A program made the position numbers and the translations under genes. From NCBI GenBank assembly GCA_905250885.1, contig CAJNOQ010000497.1, positions 1 through 48,935 on the forward strand: a stretch of 48,935 nucleotides of DNA, read 5' to 3'. Positions 12,640 to 21,509 of this stretch are shown one piece after another. Position 1 is the first letter of the stretch, and each line of letters begins with the position of its first letter. Source of the DNA: Didymodactylos carnosus. Lineage: Eukaryota > Rotifera > Eurotatoria > Philodinida > Philodinidae. The notes under the pieces were generated by a model. That model was not told the origin of the DNA, did no database searches, and saw nothing but the letters and a program-made list of their open reading frames with translations.

Positions 12640-13640
12640 CAACATCACACGCGTGGCTACGCATGAAAAATCTTCACATGTGTACACAAGTGAACAATCT
12701 TCACGCGTAATAACGTGTGAAAAAATCTTGACCATGTCGACCATCTATAGTCAACCATGGTCAAGGTATAATGCAGATTCCATCAATGCAACTTCATCTA
12801 GTACTTTTTCCACGTGTGACCACTAGTTTCTAAAATATCACATTTTATACATATCACTGCGAAGTTAGAGTCGAACCAGGGTACTTTGAATTAGAAATCT
12901 ACGATACTACTATTGAGCTAAGTTGCCTGAGAACCTACTGAATAAATCTCATATTCATAGTTGTCGAATCAATCCTCACCAGTTACCACGTGTAAAAAAG
13001 TTCCCACGCGTGATTACTCGTGAACTTCCTAAATCTTTTTTCTTAGTTTCCAACTTTTCCAAACTTTTTTAGTTAATACTTTCTCCCGGGGAACAAGATG
13101 CTTCCCAGGCATATTCCTACAGCAAATACCTTCGGTCTACAGCAAAGGTTTTCATCTGTATGTATGTACAACTTTCGGAAGATATAGGAGAAACTTGTAT
13201 TTATGCTTGCCGCTCAATCTTCACGACATTTCGCACCTGTAAAAGGTTTCTCACGTGGACGCGCGTGAAACATAAGAATTTTGTCGCTTAGAGTTAAGCG
13301 TGAATATTATTCACGAAATGGGTTGCGTGAAAAACTGACGTGCGAATAAATGTGAAGATATTTTTCACAATGAAATTAGTAGGAAACATTTTCATGCGTG
13401 TCCGCAAGTGATATTTTTTTACGGAAATTTTAACACGAAAAATTCACGTGTGGCCACTACATACTTCACGACTTTCACCTGTGATCATGAGCAAAAAATA
13501 TGACGCAAAACGTTTTCGTGACCAGTTCACCCGTTGTCACAAGTGGAATATATTTTTCACGCGTGCTCACACACCATTTTACGATGTTCACGTACGACCA
13601 CAATTCATTTCACGATATTCACGCGTCTACACACCGCGAT
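12640..13640. repeat. dispersed array of imperfect CACGYGTG palindromes
   Basis: Over about 1 kb there are at least ten units approximating CACGYGTGNYCACNMGTGAA. Examples lie at 12647 (CACGCGTGGCTACG), 12675 (CACATGTGTACACAAGTGAA), 12702 (CACGCGTAATAACGTGTGAA), 12811, 12987, 13004, 13252, 13392, 13445, 13480, 13528 and 13558. Each unit pairs two half-palindromes about 10 bp apart. Spacing between units is irregular, so this is not a simple tandem satellite. The CACGTG and CACGCGTG cores match E-box-like sites, but binding is not shown by sequence alone. Confidence 0.7.
12860..12932 (-). tRNA. degenerate tRNA-like sequence (pseudo-tRNA or SINE head)
   Basis: On the - strand an A-box-like TAGCTCAATAG is followed at the right distance by a B-box-like GGTTCGACTCT. 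A seven-base loop, TTTCTAA, sits where an anticodon loop would (anticodon TCT, Arg). The anticodon, T-arm and acceptor stems pair poorly, so a working tRNA is unlikely. A tRNA-derived SINE remnant is an alternative. Confidence 0.35.
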
Positions 13641-13919
13641 ACCTACTAAACTTTCCCCATGGGTACAATAACAGCGCAAACAGCACATTTATCTGATTAG
13701 TATTCCTGTACTAGTTAATGTTAGTATATCACGACAACAACCACTAGCACCATTATTTGTATCGTGGAAGATAAGAATATTTGTCACCGTTTATTTCGCA
13801 CCCAATGCAATGAGAATGGATTGATAATATTGACACATCACAAAAATTCTGCATTAAACTCAAGATGTTGTTGAGTTGAAGAATAATACTCGATTTATTT
13901 TTCCAATTATTATTATAAG

Positions 13920-14445
13920 TGTTTCAGTCTCAAAACTGTGATCAAACAACAATATAGTAATATCTTCAGCTAAAACAGACCAACTACAACCTAATAATCA
14001 CCATAGTTCAAGTAAACAAATTTATGCGCTCAAACCTCATAAAAAAACCTAATTTTACTTCAAATAAGTCGTAATAAAATGAATAATATTAAGTATAGAA
14101 GAAATTTCAGTAATATGTAAATTAAAAATAGCTAAATCAACAGATTTTCAAAAGTGATACACATAATTAGACAGAGGAAGATTTACAGTTTATACAGTTT
14201 CCATGCCCAAACTGAATAACAATCTTAGAATCATAAATATTAGTCTGACAGAAATTAATCAACAACTCAAATTATTTAATCGAGGAAACGCTGTATCTAA
14301 AAAATTTAATATTAAAGAAAGTAATCAGGTTCTAAAGTCCTAATAGCTACACCACAAATAATACCTAGTTCAGAACACTCAAAATATCAGATCAAATATC
14401 TACAATAACATACAATGTCTTAATATCCTTATGATTAGTAGAATA
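13920..14445 (-). pseudogene. cox1: Nuclear copy of mitochondrial cox1 (NUMT), fragmented
   Basis: Cytochrome c oxidase subunit I is the haem-copper core subunit of respiratory complex IV, normally encoded in mtDNA. Reading the - strand with the invertebrate mitochondrial code gives, in the right order, four COX1 landmarks. They are STNHKDIKTLYVIV at about 14440-14400 (the conserved N-terminus), AFPRLNNLSCWLISVSL at about 14290-14240, SVDLAIFNLHITEISSIL at about 14150-14095, and SVLAEDITILLFDHSF at about 13985-13930. Only about 100 bp separate the first two blocks, where an intact gene has more than 200, so there is an internal deletion. Frameshifts and stops lie between blocks. TGA sits at the Trp position of NNLSCW, as expected for mitochondrial DNA. 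It cannot be expressed as a nuclear gene. Confidence 0.85.
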
Positions 14446-14960
14446 GAATCAACATAACATAATTACTATAAAAAAATAAAACCAGAAAGATAAGAATCGA
14501 CGTAATAATAAAAAACATTTTATAATAACCCATTATATTATAAACAAATACAACAGTAAAATAATAAATCAATAATAAAACATCAACAAACATTATGAAA
14601 AAAGTTCATTTTAAATTAAACACCAGTCCAAAAATCAACATTAATTTATATACAAATAAAAAAGAAGTGCAACTATAAAAATATAACAATGAAATAACCA
14701 TAACTATCAAGTTTATTAGCAAATATTCTACTAACGACAAATATCGTAAATCTAAAGAATTATTAAAACTCAATAATTTATAGTCAATATACCCCACAAG
14801 AATTGCACTCCCATAACTAGTAGAAGAGTAAAATTATCAACATTCAAATTTTTTGAATTATAAAAGCCCTGCAAAATCAATTAATCAATAACCTTAAGAA
14901 TATAAAAATAAATAAAAAAGAACTTCTAAAATAAACCAACAACTTAATAAGTCAAAAATT
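14446..14960 (-). pseudogene. Probable remainder of the mitochondrial insertion, upstream of cox1
   Basis: The strand bias continues without a break from the cox1 fragment: the - strand is very rich in T, with G over C, as in mitochondrial coding strands. It has open stretches of Leu, Ile, Phe, Val and Tyr, such as 14797-14606. These look like a membrane protein of the NADH dehydrogenase type, but I could not match it to a named subunit. The boundary near 14960 is a guess from the change in composition. Confidence 0.5.
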
Positions 14961-16471
14961 AACCACCGATGTACAACTTGATTTTTGGCTTTGAAAACTC
15001 TATAACTCAAAAAGAAAAGAAATCACAAATGAAAAATCTAAATTTCTAAATTGTGATGTATAACATTATTCGGATATCCGTGGTAAAATTTTTGACTTGA
15101 TTAAAAGAAATCTTCGAAGAATCGTAATGTATCTAGATTAAAATTCTCAGTGTTTTGAGCAGTGCATGAAGCATTAGACAGACCACTTTTTTCATGGTAT
15201 TTACAACGATGCGCTTATCTCCGCGACACACCAGTGGAATCAATTTTGACAAAGATCTCATTATGGAGCACAGAGATTTTTTGAAATTTGAACAGCAGGT
15301 CATATACTTCAGCAAACGCTCTATCTCTTCGCTATTGGAACTTTTTTTCTAAGTGCCAAGCTTAGTGGGAAAATTACTAAGAAAGACTGGATCGAAAACA
15401 ATGGTGCTTTTGGAAAAGTGAATCATGTGCAAAACCAAAGTAAGTTTGTAGAAAAATAACCACATATTCGGAATCAGTGGCAAATTCTCTATCGATTGCT
15501 AAAAAACCTTCCTAATTTTAGACTTTCTAAGCTGAAAAAAATATATAACATTTTTCTAGCGAGTTATCCGAAGAGGGGAGTTCAGTAAAATGCGTGCCCC
15601 AGTCACATCCAAGCTCTAATTTTGATGAAACTTTCACCGAATGTTCTTCTATATATTAGCTGTCAACAGTGTTAGCACAACCTTTAAAGGTGCCAGAAAG
15701 GGGAAAAAATCTTACAAACCTAAAAAGGTTGATTTATTATTATTTTTAGGCTTCACTGTCCCGAAATGTTACGGTAAATATATAACAATGTCATGCTAAA
15801 CGTGTGACAATTTTATGTTACGGTAAAACGTAACATGTCATACATTTATCGTAACAATTTGAGACGGTGTTTTCAGCAATCATTCAAAACATTCATAACT
15901 TCTAGCTAAAAAGGGTTGTGGAACGCCGGCACTGATGTCATTTGCTAATCCACATTTTCCTCTACGTTAGGCTATGTTCAATTTTAAATCAAAAGAGGAT
16001 AAAAACCTTAATAAAATGAAACCGAAAGCTGTAAAAATTCAACATTGAGTATCAATAAAATCGAATAAAATAGTTTATATGGTGAAACTACATTGAATTA
16101 AACTTATTTGAGAAATTTCTAAAACATTTTCGCCATTTGAAATAACCGCGGAATGATATTATCAAGAAATAAAGATGAAACGACGAGCCTAGACATGTGG
16201 TTGAAAATTCAATCAAGTGAAGCAGGAAAAGAAACTGTATAGAATCGAGGAAGAAGAGGACTCATTCGGTGGTTACAAATAGTTTGCATCCGATTATAAT
16301 ACGTGTCGACAAATGTGGGTGAATATGAATCACTAACTAAGTAGTTAATTATGATTTTTTTTCCTTTTTCCTATCTTCTCTATGCATCAATGATTTTTTC
16401 CAAATCGACAGAGAAAAATAAATATCTGTCAAAAATACAATTTTGTACTTAATTTTCAAATTATCAATAAC
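14961..16471. other. non-coding region between the NUMT and the split-ATG gene
   Basis: I see no gene. A hairpin-rich patch lies at 15766-15856. The open frame at 15133-15315 on the - strand has no recognisable content. The promoter and 5' UTR of the gene at 16472 should lie in the last few hundred bases. Confidence 0.5.
15766..15856. repeat. nested hairpins of a TGTTACGGTAAA motif
   Basis: TGTTACGGTAAA near 15768 pairs with TTTATCGTAACA at 15845-15856. Inside lies a second hairpin, ATGTTACG, GTAAAA loop, CGTAACAT, at 15815-15836. The structure resembles the end of a small fold-back element. No coding capacity. Confidence 0.5.
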
Positions 16472-17132
16472 ATGTAAGTGTACGGACCAATTAACATTTA
16501 GTAAACTTTATCAGATCGAATTTAATTTTAGGAATCCTTTTAATAGTTATCCTGCTGGAAATTTTGGTGGAGGAAGCCCGTACCTACCGATGAATACTGG
16601 TTTACCTGATGGTAACTATTTTGGTGGCTCTCCGCAGCCTTTTGGACCAGGACTAGGCAATCCTTTTGCTTCACCAGGTTTTGGAGGTAATTTCAATTTT
16701 CCACAACCACAACCAGGTTTTTCATCCTATCCTCCTGGTCCTATGAATGGTTTTTCAAATCCATTCGGTGGTGCTGGCTTTGGACAGGGCTACAATCAGT
16801 TACCCGGTGCTGGATTTAATCCTGCTGGAATGAATTTCAATCAGGGAGGCTTTTCTCAGCCGATTGGTAATAACCCATTTGGTCCAAACTTTCCTCCTGG
16901 AGGTTTTGGAGGAATTCCGATTGGACCTCAAGTGGGACGAGCCTCTCCTTTTAATCGATTCATATCACCTCATCGAAAACATCCTCATCGAAGTCGTAGT
17001 CGCCGTCATAGTAGTAGCGATAGTAGCAGCGATGATTTTAATCGGGGTGGTCCTTATGGATACAATGGAGGCTATGCAAACTTTCAGCCATTTCCCATTT
17101 CACCACGTAATTCACCAACATATAGAAGATAA
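16472..17132 (+). CDS. Gly/Pro/Phe/Asn-rich low-complexity protein; ATG split by an intron
   Basis: The model joins AT at 16472-16473 to G at 16532 after removal of a 58-bp intron (GTAAGT ... TTTTAG, 16474-16531). This gives MNPFNSYPAGNFGGG and 200 aa in all. Without the intron the frame would carry 30 unrelated residues (MYLIFKLSITC...), which are intron sequence. Residues ~10-150 are built from short Gly, Pro, Phe and Asn motifs (NPFG, GFGG, GPGLGNPF). Residues ~155-175 are Arg/His/Ser-rich (HRSRSRRHSSSDSSSDD). The end is Gly/Tyr-rich. There is no signal peptide or membrane span. The composition suggests a disordered, condensate- or matrix-type protein, but I recognise no family. Two AATAAA signals follow the stop (17150 and 17160). 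Confidence 0.65.
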
Positions 17133-17149
17133 AAGAAAGAGTATATTTA

Positions 17150-17165
17150 AATAAAAACAAATAAA
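17150..17165 (+). other. tandem polyadenylation signals
   Basis: AATAAA at 17150-17155 and again at 17160-17165, 18 and 28 bases after the stop at 17132. Cleavage a usual 10-30 bases later would fall inside the 3' end of the serpin gene on the other strand. Confidence 0.6.
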
Positions 17166-17174
17166 GAAACTATA

Positions 17175-18419
17175 TTACGAAATACCCGTATAACGTCCAA
17201 CAAATAACGGTATATTATTATGAATGTTTCGTAAATAAAATAAAAATGGCTTATCGAATGTGAGTGTTATAGGTGTTTCAAAGAGCCCCATTCCCGATCT
17301 GGATAACATTGTAATAACTGTTGCTGCACTTGCTTCTGTCCCATATTCATCTATCTCGATGATTGCTTTATGTTTAATTTTTGATATAAATAATTCAGGT
17401 TTACCATTTTTATTCATATAGCTAAAATCTGCTTTTTGTTGATCAAATGCTTGATGAACATTGTAGAACTGTTTAAAATATTTCACAAAATCGAGAGATG
17501 ATTCTATTTTAAATTTTGGTAATTTTAATTGAATTTTTTTTGTTGACGACATTTTATTTAACGTATCAAATACACCATCAAGTTCTCTTAGTTTCTTCTC
17601 TAAGTTTAGTAATGGGATGTTTTTATTGGGTAAAGCAAGTGTTAACACATATTCATTATTTTGATATGGAATATTAACCCATTGGCAATTATGTTTTGGA
17701 TCATTATAATAGCGATATTGATTGACTATGTTCATCATTTGTTGTTTTATTATTTTTTTTGTACTTAAATAAAATTGACCTTCTTCTGTTTGTGTATCAT
17801 CAAATGATTTCACCCATGATCCTTTGAAATATAGCGCGTTTACTAGTATAAGACGAGTTAATGAATGTATATCTTTTTTTGACAAAAGTTTTTTAATTTT
17901 ATCATTTGTTTTATTCGCAATCCAATTGTTAATTATCTCAGCTGCTTCTTCCTGTTGACTAAAATCGACTAACTGCAATTCCGATTGATAATGTTCTTTT
18001 AAAATATTGTTATATTTATCGTTCAATTCAAATGTTTTATCTGCATACAGGCGATTGGCTACAGTAAATGTTGTTGTTTGATTTGATGCACGACTAGTTT
18101 TCCGGTGTTGTTGATGTTTATTTAATGATTGAAAAAACTTATTTATCCATTGATGATAATCATCTTTTGTTTTCATACCTGTAATATGTTCAAATTCTGA
18201 AAATGTTTTACCCTCACTACCTTCGCCGGCCATTAACATGGCCAAATACAGACTAAGTGGAGACCATATTAAATTTCGTCGACCAACTACATCCGTTGAT
18301 GAATGATGGCGAGCGAATTTTGCGGTAAAATGTAATAGGGGTTGTGCTAATGTTTCATTTGTCTCTGTACATGGAATAAAATATAGACAAATGATGAATA
18401 TGCATGAAATTATTAACAT
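17175..18419 (-). CDS. Secreted serpin, probable inhibitor of a trypsin-like serine protease
   Basis: A single-exon gene for 414 aa. I start at the ATG at 18419 because it opens a signal peptide, MLIISCIFIICLYFIPC. The longer frame from 18587 adds 56 residues of no clear character. Serpin landmarks are present: NLIWSPLSLYLAMLMAGEGS in helix B, LILVNALYFKGSWVKSF in strand 3A, the hinge EYGTEASAATVITM (about 358-371) and the shutter-side end FDKPFLFYLRN ... LFVGRYTGI. The hinge has the small residues needed for loop insertion, so it is probably inhibitory. Counting from the hinge Gly (P15, residue 360) puts Arg374 at P1 and Ser375 at P1', which suits trypsin-like targets. The P' side is a few residues longer than usual, so the exact P1 is not certain. 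N-glycosylation sequons occur, for example NQT and NKT. Confidence 0.92.
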   Translation of the reverse strand: MLIISCIFIICLYFIPCTETNETLAQPLLHFTAKFARHHSSTDVVGRRNLIWSPLSLYLAMLMAGEGSEGKTFSEFEHITGMKTKDDYHQWINKFFQSLNKHQQHRKTSRASNQTTTFTVANRLYADKTFELNDKYNNILKEHYQSELQLVDFSQQEEAAEIINNWIANKTNDKIKKLLSKKDIHSLTRLILVNALYFKGSWVKSFDDTQTEEGQFYLSTKKIIKQQMMNIVNQYRYYNDPKHNCQWVNIPYQNNEYVLTLALPNKNIPLLNLEKKLRELDGVFDTLNKMSSTKKIQLKLPKFKIESSLDFVKYFKQFYNVHQAFDQQKADFSYMNKNGKPELFISKIKHKAIIEIDEYGTEASAATVITMLSRSGMGLFETPITLTFDKPFLFYLRNIHNNIPLFVGRYTGIS

Positions 18420-21400
18420 TTTTGTATCACTTATACAACTAGGAAAAAAAGGATAAAATGATGATATATCACACACTGACGAAGAAAAAGCTGAATATTG
18501 ACACAATGATATCGTTTGTATGCAAATATCATGTACTCGACTCTTTGTATTGTTTGCTATGAACATGTTTTCTCTCATGTAATGCACACAATAATGATGA
18601 TAAAATTATCCTGATATGAAAGAGAAACATCCCCCTTTCTCTCCACTAGCATTCACACTGATGATTCTCGCTTCATGATTCTATTTTAATAATTCAACGA
18701 TGTCATCAAGATTTCATTTCTTATTTAAACTGTAGCATCCCAACCATCTACTAAACCTGTAGGAAAATTCTGAACCAAATTTCATGATTTTTAATATTAA
18801 CAACATTACTGTTGAACACTCTTTTGAAACAATAATCGATGATTCAAAGATTGAAACTCAAATAAATAGATAAATAAAAAAACATATACAAAAAATCAAC
18901 CTTAGATTCTGAGTCATACTGGTGAGAGAGAACAATAAACGAAATTTACTTATATAATGAAAAAAAGAATCAGACACATGTCATTCATGCCGTGTTGTTA
19001 TAAGGGATACTGATGCCAATTAACATACCTATAAAAAAATCATAGGCGATGATGAGTCACCGTATCATAGAGGAAGAAAACTGAATGCTGTAAAAAAAAA
19101 TAAAAAAGCGAATATAGTAGAAAACAAGCGTGTTTTTGCATCAGTAACACAATTTATAGTGAATATATTTTTATTTTAGGCTTTCCATGTTGTCAGTATA
19201 TTTTTACCTTACTTTTCTGAGTCAGTGCACGAAATGAATCGGCTATTTTCTAATTTCTAGAGTGTTAAAGTGCAATGTCTGTCTCGAAAAAAAGTTTTTT
19301 TATGACTTTTTATTAAGAAAAAATTCAAAATATTTTTAATGAGAGAAGACAAAGATACAAAAATAATTTGATTGCTACTTTCAGAAAAGTCTGTTTGAAG
19401 TCCGGGTTTTATCGAACCATAGAATCTTCATTATTGAAAGATATCGTCTTTTCAGTCTTCTAATATGCACAGCTGAAGAAGAGTATCTCACTATAAATTT
19501 CGAAAAACAATAGAGAGAATACAAAAAGTCAATAAAATATCGATTGTTGATATTTAATTTTCAGGTATATCAATAGGAATGTTGATTTAGTAGTAAACGA
19601 GAAAAAATAAAAGTGACAGCAAACACAGTAGCAAAAGTGTAATAAAAACACTGGAAAACCCGACAGCAATAGTTCTTAATGAATGTGTTTTTGTCATTGT
19701 TAATAGAAAAGTTTCTCTATTCGGTTTAGCTGCTAGTATTGGATTATCATTCTTTGCAATTTCATAATCTCTACTTGACCACTCCTCTATAACAATACTT
19801 AAATATGTAGTGAGTTATTTTTTTTCTTCTTTAGCTGTCAAACTTTACGATAACTTTATTATGACTTCAATGTAAAAGCATCGGAATGGCTCCACGTACT
19901 TAACAGAATATGAAATTCATCCGGTGAAATATATTTGACACAAATCAAATTCTCATACAGTTTATAATAAATAAAATAAATTTTTGTGGTTTATTTAACT
20001 GATTTTCAATTTTTTAAAAACTTAATTTGAATAATCACTTTTAACTCCGATGACAAAAAGACTGATCTCTTAAAAACAATCAATTTAATTCAATTGGTAC
20101 TTTGTCAATATGAATACGTAGTTTGAGGTTTTTGCTGTCACTAGCACAACAAAGTTTGATCAAAAGAAATTAATCGTATTCAACTGTTTATTTATATTGA
20201 ATACAACTTGCAGATGGATTTCTTCCGATGATCCAATTAACGGAAAAAAACGAGAACTAGCGTGCAATACAGTCATGTTGTACAAAAAACCACGGACGGT
20301 GTAGCAAACAGTTTGAGATGAAACCATATTCGCTCTGGTTTTTTTGGTTCTTGTCAGTTTCTTAAGAAATATTTGTGTCTGTTCTGTTTATACAGTTAAA
20401 TCAACAGCTGGGAAAATACCAGAAGAATAAACTATACGTGATTATTTTTCTCTCTTTTTCTTTGTTTCGCTTGTAAGACAAATCTACTCATTACTTGCTT
20501 GGTAGAAAAAACTTACAAACGTTTGTAGGAATGAAACTTTCCTTGTCCAAGAAAAAACTGCCTGATACTCTGCTGTTTTTTTCCTGATTTCGAAAAAAAT
20601 CTCCTGATCAACTCTTAATTTTTTACGAAAACTGATTTCAAAAAACTGGATTTAGGCACCCTGACGAAAACCTTCTTTAATCTTTTGAAAAGATGGCGGT
20701 ATTTTATTTCTATAGTCATGACACGAATAGAATAAAAAAACTTGCATAAACGATTGGATAATAGAACATAATAGCGTGCCCACTTGATCCATTTCACACA
20801 ATATAAAAATGGAATTAAAATCTCAAGTGAGAAATATTATAAAAAACAAAAAACAATGCTCTTAAAAACGTTACTTGAGGAAAAAAAATTACTGTCTGTT
20901 TGCTCTTATCAAGAATTTCGAAAGAATATTGAAAAAAAAAAGTTTAAAAAAACAACTTAAATTTCCTCACAAAAGCATGGCGTTAAAAGCACATAAAAAT
21001 ATGTACAAAAAAACATATTGTTACTGAATTTTATTCAGGTTCAGAGTGTATAAGTGTATATTCTAATGACATCTTAATTAATAACAAAGTATAGAGAATA
21101 AAAATAAAAAATTTAACAAATAAAAATCTACTTTCTAACCACTTATCACAATACAGATAGGAAAGTAGTGAACAAAGCTTTTAGGCTTTTTTGCATAAAA
21201 ACAGATAAATTTGTTAGATTAAATGCATATGTGCATAGATATGTAGAGGGTTGGACGGATGTATGAATCCCTAAAGAAAGTAGCACATTATTCTCAAAGT
21301 AACACGATAAAAAAGGAAAAACGTAAATGGACTTATCCTGACCACTAAGCATGCAAAGTTATAAGAATAAAGAAAATAAGTGAAATAAAGATAGATCATT

Positions 21401-21509
21401 ATGCATGTGAAACGTACATTTCAAGCTAGCAGTAACAAAAAAGTTTCTAATTATGAGATTTGTTGGCATGTACAATGATATTATATAGTGGACGGATAAG
21501 TTGTGATGA
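18420..21509. other. non-coding region upstream of the serpin
   Basis: About 3 kb with no gene I can support. It is AT-rich with many A and T runs. The small open frames (20615-20797, 21146-21352, both -) have no protein-like content. It contains the serpin promoter at its left end and the 3' side of the large Ser-rich gene at its right end. Confidence 0.55.

Larger units (their letters stand above)
10015..13900. other. long non-coding, repeat-rich region
   Basis: I see no gene. The region holds a near-perfect palindrome (10296-10421), a TIR element (10443-10905), a dispersed array of CACGYGTG palindromes (about 12640-13640) and a tRNA-like relic (12860-12932). The open frames within it, for example 12575-12826 and 13448-13696, arise from the palindrome array and do not resemble proteins. 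Confidence 0.6.

Noticed and set aside
12640..13640. Simple tandem minisatellite
   Set aside because: The units are not evenly spaced and flanks differ; only the palindromic core recurs.
13448..13696. ORF inside the palindrome array
   Set aside because: Its sequence is explained by the CACGYGTG repeats and it has no protein-like features.
16443..16531. Start of the Gly/Pro-rich protein at 16443
   Set aside because: The first 30 codons lie mostly within a good GT-AG intron and do not fit the rest in composition.
18420..18587. Longer serpin N-terminus from the upstream ATG
   Set aside because: It would place 56 extra residues before a clear signal peptide; the ATG at 18419 is the better start.
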